From Arthrobacter sp. B1805 (lineage in GTDB: Bacteria > Actinomycetota > Actinomycetes > Actinomycetales > Micrococcaceae): 64,000 bases of DNA. Shown here one piece after another: positions 44,054-53,190 of this stretch. The notes under the pieces were generated by a model. That model searched no databases, was not told where the DNA came from, and saw nothing but the letters and a program-made list of their open reading frames with translations. The stretch spans positions 1 to 64,000 of the forward strand of contig NZ_PJIQ01000013.1 of the NCBI RefSeq assembly GCF_002929745.1, written 5' to 3'. Position 1 is the stretch's first letter. Every line of letters begins with the position of its first letter. Made by a program: the position numbers and the translations under genes.

Positions 44054-45360
44054 CAGCCGAGTGCCTCATCGACAGCGGCCGCGATGTTCGCGAGGGTCTC
44101 CTCGACGGGCTGCCCCTGGGTGAAGGCGGCTTCCAGTTCGTCGCGCATCTTGGGGTTGATCGCAGCCATGGCGGGGGACGTGAGCTGCTGGACGTCGCCG
44201 GGCTCCAGGGTGGTGGCCTGCTCGACGAAGATCCCCGCGATGTCCGGACGCGTCTGGTAGTCCAGCTCCGTTCCGACCAGGCTGTTCAGGGTGGGCAGTT
44301 CCATGGCACGCGCGCAGAAGTCCGACATCTGGTCGGGCTGCGTCATGAACTTCAGGAACTCCGCCGCGAGGTCGGGATTGCGGGCATTCTTCGTGGCCAC
44401 GAGGGCATTGCCGCCCAGATCGCAGGCACCGCGCTCGTCCCGTGGCAGGTAGGTGGCTCCCCATTCGAAGTCCTTGACCGCCTCGTCGAGGCTCGGCAGG
44501 ACGAAATTGCCCACGAACGCCATCGCCGTCGAACCGGCGGCGAACGCGTTGTCGGCATAGGTGGAGGACTTCACCGAGCTGCTGGGAGGGACCAGCCCGT
44601 CGGTGAAGAAGCCCTGGGTGAAGGCCAGGGCCTTTGTTCCGGCGTCGGATTCGATGGCAGGCCCGGTGAGGTCCTCGTCGAAGAGGCGGCCGCCCGCCTG
44701 GAAGAGCCAGCTCAACCACCGCGTGGACCCGCCGAGCTGCCAGTTGTAGACGAAGGGGTAGAGATCCTGGGGGAGGGAGCCGCGGAGCTGCTCGGCGACC
44801 TGGCGGAACTCGTCCCAGGACCAGGCGGATTCGAGGCTGTCCGGGATACTCGTGATGCCCGCCTGCTCGAAGAGATCGGTGCGGTAGACGAGGGCGGAGG
44901 TATCCGTCTGGTGGGGCACGCCGTACGGCTTGCCGTCGTACTGCACGGCCTGCCACATCGCGGGGAGGAACTCTTCGCTGGCCGCGGTGTCGAAGTAGCT
45001 ACTGAGGTCGAGGAGCTGGTCCTGGCTGCTGTAGGCGCCGATGGTGCCGTAGTCCACGCGGAACAGGTCCGGTGCGGTGCCGGCCTGCAGCTGGGCGTCG
45101 ATGTTCTGGAAGATCTGTTCGTAGGGCACGAGGTTCAGTTGCACGTCCACGCCCGCATTGGCGGCCTTGAAGGCGTCGATGCCGCGGCGGAAACCCTCCT
45201 CCTCGGCCGGACTGCCCCAGGTGGTGAAGGTGAGGGTGTCGGCCCCGCCCTCGTCGCCGTCGTTGGTCCCACCTCCCGAGAAACCGGCACAGCCGTTGAG
45301 TGCGGCTGCTGCTGCCAGGAATCCTGCTCCGCCGAGAATCTGCCGTCTGGAGATGGTCAT
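44053..45360 (-). CDS. Carbohydrate ABC transporter substrate-binding lipoprotein
   Basis: Lipoprotein of 435 residues, family 1 solute-binding protein. The signal starts SRRQILGGAGFLAA with a twin-arginine-like RR and ends in the lipobox NGC. The mature part has the SBP_bac_1 hallmarks (FRVDYGTIGAYSSQD, YGVPHQTDTSALVY, TAMAFVGNF). The sugar is unknown. ATG 45360 has AAGG seven bases upstream. It is the first gene of a sugar importer operon with two permeases. Confidence 0.9.
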   Translation of the reverse strand: MTISRRQILGGAGFLAAAAALNGCAGFSGGGTNDGDEGGADTLTFTTWGSPAEEEGFRRGIDAFKAANAGVDVQLNLVPYEQIFQNIDAQLQAGTAPDLFRVDYGTIGAYSSQDQLLDLSSYFDTAASEEFLPAMWQAVQYDGKPYGVPHQTDTSALVYRTDLFEQAGITSIPDSLESAWSWDEFRQVAEQLRGSLPQDLYPFVYNWQLGGSTRWLSWLFQAGGRLFDEDLTGPAIESDAGTKALAFTQGFFTDGLVPPSSSVKSSTYADNAFAAGSTAMAFVGNFVLPSLDEAVKDFEWGATYLPRDERGACDLGGNALVATKNARNPDLAAEFLKFMTQPDQMSDFCARAMELPTLNSLVGTELDYQTRPDIAGIFVEQATTLEPGDVQQLTSPAMAAINPKMRDELEAAFTQGQPVEETLANIAAAVDEALG

Positions 45361-45530
45361 CGTGGTGCCTTCCGAGTCAGGGTGATGACAACCTACAGCA
45401 CCCCTGCACTCGCGCTCACCCCCTTGTGTCCGAGCGTCTCCTGGAGTATTGGCCGCTGCCACTGCCACTGCCCATGGCGCCTGTCGGCCTAGTGACGACC
45501 GGCGTGGGTGCCGACGTCGGATCCGCGACG

Positions 45531-46505
45531 TCAGAATCCGACGAGGGGATGAGGTACGTAGTGCTCCTCGAGGGCATGGACCTCGTCCTGCGTCAGCTCG
45601 AGTTCGAGTGACGCGAGCGCGTCGTCCAGGTGGCGCGGCTTGCCCACGCCCACGATGGGCGCGGACACGACGGGATTGCGCGACACCCAGGCGAGCGCGA
45701 CCTGTGCGCGGGTCACGCCGCGTGACTGCGCCACGGCCCCGACGGCGTCCGAGACGCGGCGGTCGGAATCGAGCGTGCCGTAGAGGCTCTTGCCGAACTG
45801 GTCCGTCTCCGAGCGCGACGTCGTCTCGTCCCAGGGCCTGGCCAGCTTGCCGCGCGCGAGCGGGCTCCAGGGCAGCACGCCGATGCCCTGGTCGGCGCAG
45901 AGACCATACATCTCGCGCTCCTCCTCGCGGTTGATTAGGTTGTAGTGATCCTGCATCGAGACGAAGCGCGTCCAGCCGTTGAGGCGCTGCAGGTACAACG
46001 CCTTCGAGAACTGCCAGGCGTACATCGAGGACGCGCCGGTGTAGCGCACCTTGCCTGCCCTGACCACGTCGTGCAGGGCCTCGAGGGTCTCCTCGAGCGG
46101 GGTCTCCGGGTCGAACCGGTGGATCTGGTACAGGTCCACGTAATCGGTGCCGAGCCGGCGGAGGCTGTTGTCGAGCTCGGCCAGGATCGCCTTCCGGGAC
46201 AGCCCGGCCCCGTTGGGGCCCTCGTGCATGCGGCCGTGGACCTTCGTGGCGATGACCGTCTCCTCACGGCGCGTGAAGTCGGCCAGCGCGCGGCCGACGA
46301 TCTCCTCGCTGGATCCGTCCGAGTAGACGTTCGCTGTGTCGAAGAAGTTGATGCCGGCCTCGACGGCCGCCTTGATCAGCGGCCGGCTCTCGTCCTCCGG
46401 CAGGGTCCACGAGTGGTTCCCGCGATCCGGAGTGCCGTAACTCATGCAGCCGAGGGCGAGCGGCGAGATGTCGAGGCCTGTCGATCCGAGTTTCACGTAG
46501 CGCAT
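45531..46505 (-). CDS. Aldo/keto reductase
   Basis: Protein of 324 residues. The AKR catalytic tetrad is present: D and Y in FFDTANVYSDG, K in VIATKV, H in LYQIHRF. The protein resembles YhdN/general stress-type AKRs that reduce aldehydes with NADPH. ATG 46505 has AAAGGTG close upstream; GTG 46511 is an alternative. It lies between the TetR regulator and the sugar importer on the same strand. The 170-base gap before the importer probably holds the importer's own promoter. Confidence 0.9.
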   Translation of the reverse strand: MRYVKLGSTGLDISPLALGCMSYGTPDRGNHSWTLPEDESRPLIKAAVEAGINFFDTANVYSDGSSEEIVGRALADFTRREETVIATKVHGRMHEGPNGAGLSRKAILAELDNSLRRLGTDYVDLYQIHRFDPETPLEETLEALHDVVRAGKVRYTGASSMYAWQFSKALYLQRLNGWTRFVSMQDHYNLINREEEREMYGLCADQGIGVLPWSPLARGKLARPWDETTSRSETDQFGKSLYGTLDSDRRVSDAVGAVAQSRGVTRAQVALAWVSRNPVVSAPIVGVGKPRHLDDALASLELELTQDEVHALEEHYVPHPLVGF

Positions 46506-46613
46506 GATCACCTTTGCTGTGTCGGAGGGCTTTCCCTCACCCTAGTCCGACGGGCGCTGTGAGATGGGGGAAACCGGCCGCCTCGTCCATCGGTGCCGGC
46601 ACAGGGCGGGCGA

Positions 46614-46640
46614 CCCGCGGACGCCGTTCGCGTCCGCGGG
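46614..46640 (-). terminator. Hairpin terminator of the TetR gene
   Basis: Perfect 11-bp stem CCCGCGGACGC (46614-46624) with GCGTCCGCGGG (46630-46640), 5-base loop, about 115 bases downstream of the regulator on its strand. Confidence 0.6.
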
Positions 46641-46738
46641 TGGCCCGCAGGCGGGATCCCTCGGGATCGGGCAGGGAGCTTCCCCCACGGAGCTCCTGCC
46701 ACGCCGAAAAGAAGAGTATCCCCTCGCGCGCACAAAAC

Positions 46739-46756
46739 AAACCGGACAACCGGTTT
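46739..46756. promoter_or_regulatory. Palindrome AAACCGG-N4-CCGGTTT, candidate TetR operator
   Basis: Arms AAACCGG (46739-46745) and CCGGTTT (46750-46756) around ACAA. It overlaps the TetR stop codon and lies upstream of the aldo/keto reductase. Gamma-butyrolactone-receptor-type regulators bind palindromes with ACCGG/CCGGT cores, so the adjacent ScbR-like protein is a candidate ligand. Confidence 0.5.
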
Positions 46757-47399
46757 ACGGGGTTTGCTCCTCGCTCAACAGCGCGACGAGGCGCGGGATG
46801 TCGTGATGTCTGTCCGCTGCCATCACTCCGGGCAGCAGCAGCTGCCACAGATCCCGCAGCCGGTCGAAGACGTCCTGCCGGCCGGTCAGGATGTTGGAGA
46901 CCATCTGCACGCCGGTATAGGCACCGACGATGAGGAGGGCGAAAGCCTCCGCATCGAGGTCCGCGCGCAGATCGCCGTCCTGCTGGCCCTCCCGCGCGAG
47001 CTCGCCGAAGCGCATCGCCCAGTCCAGGTACGGCTGGCGGACATCGTGGCCGAAGGCGGAAGCCTCGAAGGTCAACCGGATGCCGGCGCGCATCACGGGG
47101 TGCTCCATGAGCTGCACGGCGAAACCACGGCAGGTGAGGATCATCGTCTCGAGAGCGGGCCGGTTGAGTGCCTGCACCCGCGCACCGTCGGCGGAGGCGA
47201 TCGCGTGCTGCTCCTCGATGACAGCGACAGCGAGGTCTTCCTTGGCGGCGAAATGGAAGTAGAGCGCGCCCTTGGTCACCCCGGCGCCGGTGGCCACGGC
47301 GGCCAGCGAGGCGCCCCCGTAGCCCTGCTCCTCGAACACCCGGGCAGCAGCGCGGATGATGGCGGACCGCGTGGACCGGGCACGCTCCTGCTGTGCCAT
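46755..47399 (-). CDS. ScbR/ArpA-like TetR-family regulator
   Basis: Protein of 214 residues from ATG 47399. The HTH (about 10-50: AIIRAAARVFEEQGYGGASLAAVATGAGVTKGALYFHF) has the exact GVTKGALYFHFAAKEDLA pattern of gamma-butyrolactone receptors, and its C-terminal domain has the family length. Ligands of that family are butyrolactone or related signals; here unknown. The frame is open to 47741, but that part is made by a 12-bp tandem repeat and is not credible. It may control the aldo/keto reductase, itself, or the divergent transporter. Confidence 0.85.
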   Translation of the reverse strand: MAQQERARSTRSAIIRAAARVFEEQGYGGASLAAVATGAGVTKGALYFHFAAKEDLAVAVIEEQHAIASADGARVQALNRPALETMILTCRGFAVQLMEHPVMRAGIRLTFEASAFGHDVRQPYLDWAMRFGELAREGQQDGDLRADLDAEAFALLIVGAYTGVQMVSNILTGRQDVFDRLRDLWQLLLPGVMAADRHHDIPRLVALLSEEQTP

Positions 47400-47543
47400 C
47401 AGGTGCTCCGGGCGGGCGGCGCGTACCCGCCGGATCCCGGCGTCGTTCCCGACACCCTCGGTTCCGGGCGACTGCGTGAGGATCCCGGGTAAGGGTCCGG
47501 CGCGGAGTATCTGCGCGCTGGTAAAGCTCGACTCATGCTCCCA

Positions 47544-47603
47544 TTGTCCGCCAGCCTGTCCGCCAGCCTGTCCGCCAGCTTGTCCGCCCGTTTGTCCGCC
47601 CGC
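47544..47603. repeat. Five tandem 12-bp repeats upstream of the TetR gene
   Basis: Units at 47544, 47556, 47568, 47580 and 47592: TTGTCCGCCAGC, CTGTCCGCCAGC (twice), TTGTCCGCCCGT, TTGTCCGCCCGC. They lie 145 bases before the regulator's start and about 90 before the divergent AI-2E gene. The complement repeats the core CGGACA(A/G), also found in the palindrome at 46739-46756. The remainder of the 296-base gap holds no gene. Confidence 0.8.
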
Positions 47604-47695
47604 GCTGGTTCCCCGGCGCCATCCGGCGACGGGGTAGGGGGCGGGCAGGCACACGGAGCGCGCATGCGCGATCATGACTAGGGCAGGATGAAGAG

Positions 47696-49027
47696 GTGAC
47701 ACGCGCCCATACCGGAAAGCCCGACGACTCCACTCCTGCACCAGGACGAACGCCCCGACGAGCCAGAATTCGCGCAGCGTCCGGCGTCGTCGACCCGGGT
47801 GCAGCGCCCGAGCCGCACGGATCCTCGGTGGCGCGCCGTTTCCGGCCCCACGCCTTCGCGGACGGGTTGAGGGTCAGTGCGGTCTGGACCGCCCGCGGCA
47901 TCATCGTCTTGGCAGGCCTCGTGATCCTCTGGTACGTCACGAGGGCCCTGTGGTCGATCGTGCTGCCCACGCTGTTCGCCCTGCTTCTCGCATCCGTCCT
48001 CTGGCCGGTCAACCGGTTCCTGCGCCGGGGCCTGCCAAGGGTCCTCGCCGCCATCGTCACGCTGTTCGGATTCATCGGCGCCGTCGTCGGCATCGGAGCA
48101 CTCACGGTGCCGGCCATCGCGACCGGCATCACCGAGTTGTCCGGCCTGGCGCGGGACAACGTCGCGGGCCTCGCGGAATTCGCGGCCGGCCCACCGTTCA
48201 ACCTGGACGGTGCGAACCTCGACGAGATCGTGGACACCGCCCTGACGCAACTGCAGTCGAACGTGGGGAACGTCGTCACGGGCATCACGACGGGCTTGAG
48301 CGAGCTGACCTCCGGAACCGTCGTCGTGCTCCTGGCGCTCGTGTTCACCTTCTTCTGCCTGAAGGACGGCGACCGCTTCCTGCCGTGGGCGGCCCGCTGG
48401 ACCAATTCAGCCGCATACTCGCATGCCTCGACGATCGCCGGCGGGACCTGGAAGACGCTGTCCTCGTACATCTTCGCGCAGGCCACCGTCGCGCTCGTGG
48501 ACGCCGTGTTCATCGGGCTCGGACTCGTCCTCCTCGATATCCCGCTGGCCATCCCGCTGGCCGTCCTCGTGTTCTTCTCCGCCTTCATTCCCGTGGTGGG
48601 CGCCATCGTCTCAGGCCTCGTGGCGACACTCGTGGCGTTCCTCGCGTACGGCTGGGTCACGGCCTTGATCGTGCTGGGGCTCGTGGTCCTCGTGCAGCAG
48701 CTCGAGAGCAACTTCATCCAGCCGCTGCTCGTGGGACGCACGCTGGAGATCCACCCGGCGGTCGTGCTGGCGTCCGTCACCGCCGGCGGGACCCTGTTCG
48801 GCATCATCGGGGCGTTCTTCGCCGTTCCCACGACCGCGGTGGCCATCGTGGTGCTGCGATACCTCAGGGACCAGTCGATCGAGAACCTCCCCGAGAGCGG
48901 CGTCGCCTCCGGTGATCCTGAGGCGAAGCCCGTCAGTCCCGATGATCGGGACCGGCCGCATGAGCGGGCGGACGCCGTGCCGGACGCGGGCGCGGTAGGA
49001 CACCGCGCGGAGTCCCAGGATGACTAG
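47696..49027 (+). CDS. AI-2E family transporter (membrane exporter-like)
   Basis: Membrane protein of 443 residues, GTG start with AGGA upstream. About seven or eight helices lie between residues 65 and 395, with family motifs LALVFTFFCLKDGDRFLP, FIPVVGAIVSG and LEIHPAVVLASVTAGGTLFGIIG. Members include the AI-2 exporter TqsA and Na+/H+ antiporters, so the cargo is open. Long hydrophilic tails flank the membrane part. It overlaps the next gene by eight bases. Confidence 0.88.
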   Translation: MTRAHTGKPDDSTPAPGRTPRRARIRAASGVVDPGAAPEPHGSSVARRFRPHAFADGLRVSAVWTARGIIVLAGLVILWYVTRALWSIVLPTLFALLLASVLWPVNRFLRRGLPRVLAAIVTLFGFIGAVVGIGALTVPAIATGITELSGLARDNVAGLAEFAAGPPFNLDGANLDEIVDTALTQLQSNVGNVVTGITTGLSELTSGTVVVLLALVFTFFCLKDGDRFLPWAARWTNSAAYSHASTIAGGTWKTLSSYIFAQATVALVDAVFIGLGLVLLDIPLAIPLAVLVFFSAFIPVVGAIVSGLVATLVAFLAYGWVTALIVLGLVVLVQQLESNFIQPLLVGRTLEIHPAVVLASVTAGGTLFGIIGAFFAVPTTAVAIVVLRYLRDQSIENLPESGVASGDPEAKPVSPDDRDRPHERADAVPDAGAVGHRAESQDD

Positions 49028-50000
49028 GCGTCCGGTGGTCGCTGTGCTGGAAGGGGCACGCCCCGTGCGGGGACTCGGGCGCGTCGCGGAGCTCGCCGAC
49101 ATCCGGGTCACGCAGGCGGATGGACTCGCCGGGGCGCTCGACGGCGCCGACGTGCTGTACCTGTGGGACTACTTCTCCGGGGCGCTGCCTGCGGCCTGGC
49201 ATGCCGCAGGCTCCCTGCGCTGGCTGCACGTAGCAGCCGCCGGAGTGGACAAGCTGCTCTTCCCGGAACTGGTGTCCTCCGACGTCACGGTGACGAACGC
49301 GCACGGGATCTTCGACCAGCCGATGGCCGAGTACGTCCTGGGGGCGGTGCTGCACGCGGCCAAGGGATTCGGGCCGTTGCGGGACCAGCAGCGCGAGGCG
49401 CAGTGGTCGTGGCGCGAGGGACGCAATATCGCGGGGACCCGCGCGATGGTCGTGGGTACGGGCAGCATCGGTCGTCATACGGCACGCCTCCTCAGGGCGG
49501 TCGGGGTGAGGGTCGAAGGGGTAGGGCGGACCGCCGCGGAGAACGACGAGGACTTCGGCCGTATCCACGCGTCGGAGAACCTGGCGCGGGTGGTGGAGGA
49601 CGTCGACTGGCTGGTCCTGGTCGCGCCCCTGACCCCTGCGACCGAGAACCTCGTGAGCGCGGAGGTCATCGGCGCCATGAAGCCCTCCGCGGTCCTCATC
49701 AATGTCGGCCGCGGCCGGCTCGTGGACGAGGACGCCCTCGTGCGCCGCTTGCGGGCAGGAACACTCGGCGGCGCCGTCCTGGACACCTTCGCCGTCGAGC
49801 CGTTGCCGAAGGTGAATCCACTGTGGTCGCTGCCCTCGGTGCTCGTCACCCCGCACATGGCGAGCAACGCGGATTCCTGGCTGGACGATCTCGCGGCGCA
49901 GTTCGAGCGGAACTTCCTGCTGTGGGTCGAGGGGCGAGCGCTACCCGGCGTCGTGGACAAGGGGCTCGGGTACGTGCCGTCGGGGCACGGCCGGGCGTGA
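49020..50000 (+). CDS. D-isomer-specific 2-hydroxyacid dehydrogenase
   Basis: Protein of 326 residues. NAD motif VGTGSIGRHTARLL (about 143-155), NVGRGRLVDEDAL with the catalytic Arg, AVEPLP and the catalytic His in LVTPHMAS. It should reduce a 2-keto acid to a D-hydroxy acid or the reverse. The start ATG 49020 lies in the last codons of the AI-2E gene, so the two are coupled. Confidence 0.9.
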   Translation: MTRRPVVAVLEGARPVRGLGRVAELADIRVTQADGLAGALDGADVLYLWDYFSGALPAAWHAAGSLRWLHVAAAGVDKLLFPELVSSDVTVTNAHGIFDQPMAEYVLGAVLHAAKGFGPLRDQQREAQWSWREGRNIAGTRAMVVGTGSIGRHTARLLRAVGVRVEGVGRTAAENDEDFGRIHASENLARVVEDVDWLVLVAPLTPATENLVSAEVIGAMKPSAVLINVGRGRLVDEDALVRRLRAGTLGGAVLDTFAVEPLPKVNPLWSLPSVLVTPHMASNADSWLDDLAAQFERNFLLWVEGRALPGVVDKGLGYVPSGHGRA

Positions 50001-50040
50001 CCGCCGCGGGCCGGCGCGGCAGGCGAGCGGGCAGCAGGGC

Positions 50041-50994
50041 CTATGCCGAGCCGCTCGGCACCGCAGCGTCGAGTTCGCTGCGCCACCACAGGAGCGTATC
50101 CGCGATCGCCGCATCCAGGGCCGTGGGCTCCAGGCCCAGCACCTGCGTGGAAGCGGTCGAATCCATCACGAACGGCAGGTCGAACTGGTAGGTCATCTCC
50201 GCCAGTTCGCGCATCGATGGGAGGACGGCGCCGAGGGCGCGGAGCGTCCAGCCCGGTGTCCCCCGGAGCTTGGGCGCCCGAACCCCTGCTGCCGCAGCGA
50301 ACGCGGCCACCAGCTCGCGCTGTGTGAGGGCCGGGAGCGTAGGAGCATGCAGGATCCTGTCCCGGGTTCGCGGCAGGTCAGCGGCCGCGATCATCGCAGC
50401 GGCGAGATCGGGGATGTAGGTGAACGAGTGCGGCATGTCCGCGCTGCCGATGAGCTGGATCGGCTTGCCCTGCAGGATGGCGGGAACCATGCGCTCGCCG
50501 GCATGCGCGGTGCGCACCCGCGGACCGAAGAAGTCGGAGGCGACGACGGAGACGGTGTCCGTCGCGGAGGCGGCGCGGGCGGCCAGGAGGGCCGTGCGGA
50601 CACCGCGCTTTCCGCTGTCGGCGGCCCGCTCGCTGTCCTCGGTCATGACCGTGTCCGGCCGGCTGTAGGAGTACAGGCTCTCGGGGAAGACGACGACGGC
50701 GCCCTGACGGCCTGCGGCCTCGAGCACCACTGCCTCGGCAGCGGGCAGCTCCCGCTTCCATGCTGCTTCGCTATAGGCGCTCGCATGGATGCAGTGGAAG
50801 ACGGTTGCCGCCCCTGTGACGGCTGCCTCGAGGGCTGAGGCATCCGAGGCGTCCACGCGCCGTCGTTCGATCAGGGGGTGATCGGGACCACTGCCGGACC
50901 TCGTGAGGATGCGGACCGAGTCCCCCCGCGCTGCGAGCTGTTCGGCGGTGGTCCAGCCGACGGGTCCTGCTCCGGTGACTGCATAGGTGCTCAT
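50041..50994 (-). CDS. NAD(P)-dependent epimerase/dehydratase family protein
   Basis: Protein of 317 residues from ATG 50994 (AAAGG upstream). Extended-SDR start TYAVTGAGPVGW, then PESLYSYSRP where the Tyr-x3-Lys site is degenerate, and SFTYIPDLAAAMIAA. Likely an NADPH-binding reductase or isomerase of unknown substrate. It is divergent from a TetR regulator and carries its GAGAGCAGTGCTCTC operators in its own promoter, so it is the probable target. Confidence 0.85.
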   Translation of the reverse strand: MSTYAVTGAGPVGWTTAEQLAARGDSVRILTRSGSGPDHPLIERRRVDASDASALEAAVTGAATVFHCIHASAYSEAAWKRELPAAEAVVLEAAGRQGAVVVFPESLYSYSRPDTVMTEDSERAADSGKRGVRTALLAARAASATDTVSVVASDFFGPRVRTAHAGERMVPAILQGKPIQLIGSADMPHSFTYIPDLAAAMIAAADLPRTRDRILHAPTLPALTQRELVAAFAAAAGVRAPKLRGTPGWTLRALGAVLPSMRELAEMTYQFDLPFVMDSTASTQVLGLEPTALDAAIADTLLWWRSELDAAVPSGSA

Positions 50995-51019
50995 GGTGTG
51001 CCTTTCGGGAGTCGGAAGC

Positions 51020-51101
51020 GAGAGCAGTGCTCTCATCACCAGAGTGGACCCGCCGGACGACAAAGTCAAGAGCACTGCTCTCATTTGTTGACACTGCTCT
51101 C
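51020..51101. promoter_or_regulatory. Two full and one half TetR operators
   Basis: GAGAGCAGTGCTCTC (51020-51034) and AAGAGCACTGCTCTC (51068-51082) are palindromes with core AGAGCA(C/G)TGCTCT, 48 bp apart. A third, half site ACACTGCTCTC follows at 51091-51101. They lie in the 129-base gap between the epimerase and the TetR gene, so the regulator probably represses both. Confidence 0.8.
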
Positions 51102-51123
51102 ACTCCGATGGGAGGCTGAGGTC

Positions 51124-51834
51124 ATGGCAGGAACACCCCGCGAACGTGCTCGCCGACGGACTCTCGACGACATCACCCGGATCGGCCGCGGCCAGCTCGG
51201 TGAGGTGGGGGCAGCCGCTCTCTCCCTCCGCGCCGTCGCCCGGGAGCTCGGCGTGGTGTCCTCCGCCGTCTACCGCTACGTCGCCGACAGGGACGAACTG
51301 CTGACGCTGCTGGTCGTCGACGCGTACACGGAGCTCGGGGACGAGGTGGACGACGCCGTGGCGACAGCGGGACCGTCGGGTGCCGACCGCTTCAGCGCAC
51401 TCGCGCGGGCGGTCCGTGCCTGGGCAGTGCGCGAGCCGTCGCGCTACGCACTCCTGTACGGCAGTCCGGTTCCCGGGTACGCGGCTCCGGCCGAGAGGAC
51501 GACGGCCCAGGGCACGCGCGTGGTCACGCTCCTGGCGCACATCATGGACGACGCCTGGCGATCGGGTGAGGTCAGCGCCGGTCACCGTCCTGCCCCGGCC
51601 GCTCTCGCACCGGACTACCAGGCCATCCGCGACCAACTGTCCCTGGCCCTGCCGGAATCCGTCATCGCGGCAACGGTCCAGGCATGGTCCGCACTGTTCG
51701 GTGCGGTGTCGTTCGAGGTCTTCGGGCAGTTCGGCCCGAACACCTTCGCGGACCTCGACGTCCTCTTCGAGGACACGCTCGGGCGGATTGCAGCGCAGCT
51801 CGGACTCGGCCCCAGCGACGACGGAGCGGACTGA
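51124..51834 (+). CDS. TetR-family transcriptional regulator
   Basis: Protein of 236 residues. HTH at about 15-55 (IGRGQLGEVGAAALSLRAVARELGVVSSAVYRYV) and a TetR_C-type (WHG-like) ligand domain. ATG 51124 has GGAGG upstream; the open frame before it is the operator region. Divergent from the epimerase gene with three operator copies in between. Ligand unknown. Confidence 0.88.
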   Translation: MAGTPRERARRRTLDDITRIGRGQLGEVGAAALSLRAVARELGVVSSAVYRYVADRDELLTLLVVDAYTELGDEVDDAVATAGPSGADRFSALARAVRAWAVREPSRYALLYGSPVPGYAAPAERTTAQGTRVVTLLAHIMDDAWRSGEVSAGHRPAPAALAPDYQAIRDQLSLALPESVIAATVQAWSALFGAVSFEVFGQFGPNTFADLDVLFEDTLGRIAAQLGLGPSDDGAD

Positions 51835-51933
51835 GCCGGACGCAGCAGCACCGGAACCGGTGGGGGATTGGCGCGGGCCATCGCGCGGGTGAGAGACTTG
51901 CGGCTGCCGTCACCCGCCTACCAGGAGCCTTCC

Positions 51934-53190
51934 GTGCGCATCCGCCTGCCCCGTCCGGAGACCCTCGACAGTGCGCGTCCGGTCTGGTTGTTCTTCGCCC
52001 TCATTCACGCCGGCTTCCTCGCTCGGCTGCTGCCCTTCATCATCGGCGGCGGAGTGCTCAGCGACATCCGTTTCTACCGCGAGTGGGCCTACCTCGCCCT
52101 GGACGGCGGCGTCTGGCAGGGCATCGACACCGCATGGGTGTACCCCGTTGGGGCTCTTGCGCCGATGGTCGTCGCCGCGGTCCTCGGTCCGTCCCTGTAC
52201 CAGCTCGCCTGGTTCGCACTCTTCGCCGGACTCAACGCCGTCGGCACGGCCGTCCTCCTCCGGCGAGGGACCCCGTCGTCGTTCACTGCCGCCTACTGGT
52301 GGCTCGCCGCCAGCGCGCTGCTCGGTCCGGTCGCCGTCGGCAGGATCGACGGACTGACGGCGCCGCTTGTCCTGGCGGCACTGCTCATCGTCGCTGCCCG
52401 CCCATTCGTCGCGTCCCTCGTGCTCAGTGCCGCGACCTGGATGAAGGTGTGGCCCGCCGCCGTCGTGCTCGCATCGCTCGTCGTCGTGCGCTCCGGCAGG
52501 CTCCGGATCCTCGGCGCCGGTCTCGCGGTCACCGCTGCATGTGCCGCCGTGGTCGCGGCCTTCGGTGACGTCCGCAACCTCACCGGGTTCCTAAGCGCCC
52601 AGGGCGCCCGCGGCATGCAGCTCGAGGCTCCGCTCAGCACGCCGGGAGTGTGGCAGGCGATCACCGGAACCTCGGGTGCCTACTTCTTCGAGGACGAGGT
52701 GATCAACACCATGGAGGTCCGCGGTGCGCTCAGTGGCGTGGTCGGGAACCTGATGACACCGCTGCTCGCCCTGACCGTCGTCCTGGTCGCCGCCTTCCTG
52801 GCCATCGCCCTCCATCGCGGCGCTGAGGCCCATGCCCTGCTTGCGACCGGGTCACTGGCCCTCGTCTGTACCCTCGTGGTCTTCAACAAGGTCGGCTCGC
52901 CGCAGTTCATGCTGTGGATCGCGGCGGTGATCGCCGGCGGACTCGTGCTCGACCGTGCGCGTGATTGGCGCTACCCCGCGCTCGCGATGCTCGCGACGGC
53001 GGGCCTGACCACCCTGGTGTACCCGGTCTTCTATGACGCGCTGCGCTACGAGCTCAACCCCGCTGTCGCCGTCCTGCTGACCCTCCGCAACCTGCTCGTC
53101 ATCAGCATCTTCCTCTGGTCACTCGTGCGGCTGGCTCGCCTGACGGCGAACGCCCGCGTGCCGGCGGCGGTTCCCCCTACGGGTGCCTGA
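51934..53190 (+). CDS. GT87-type (GT-C) membrane mannosyltransferase-like protein
   Basis: Membrane protein of 418 residues from GTG 51934 (AGGAG seven bases upstream). About ten helices. The early loop has DIRFYREWAYLAL and the GVWQGIDTAWVYPVG region typical of DUF2029/GT87 polyprenyl-phosphate-mannose enzymes, which add alpha-mannose to lipoglycans. The acceptor is unknown. It ends 14 bases into the convergent epimerase gene. Confidence 0.75.
   Translation: MRIRLPRPETLDSARPVWLFFALIHAGFLARLLPFIIGGGVLSDIRFYREWAYLALDGGVWQGIDTAWVYPVGALAPMVVAAVLGPSLYQLAWFALFAGLNAVGTAVLLRRGTPSSFTAAYWWLAASALLGPVAVGRIDGLTAPLVLAALLIVAARPFVASLVLSAATWMKVWPAAVVLASLVVVRSGRLRILGAGLAVTAACAAVVAAFGDVRNLTGFLSAQGARGMQLEAPLSTPGVWQAITGTSGAYFFEDEVINTMEVRGALSGVVGNLMTPLLALTVVLVAAFLAIALHRGAEAHALLATGSLALVCTLVVFNKVGSPQFMLWIAAVIAGGLVLDRARDWRYPALAMLATAGLTTLVYPVFYDALRYELNPAVAVLLTLRNLLVISIFLWSLVRLARLTANARVPAAVPPTGA

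Noticed and set aside
47544-47603. CRISPR array
   Set aside because: The 12-bp units are directly adjacent with no spacers and no cas genes are near; a simple tandem repeat.
51088-51093. TTGACA as -35 of the TetR gene at 51124
   Set aside because: A -10 at normal spacing would fall on the ribosome site; no TAnnnT is there.
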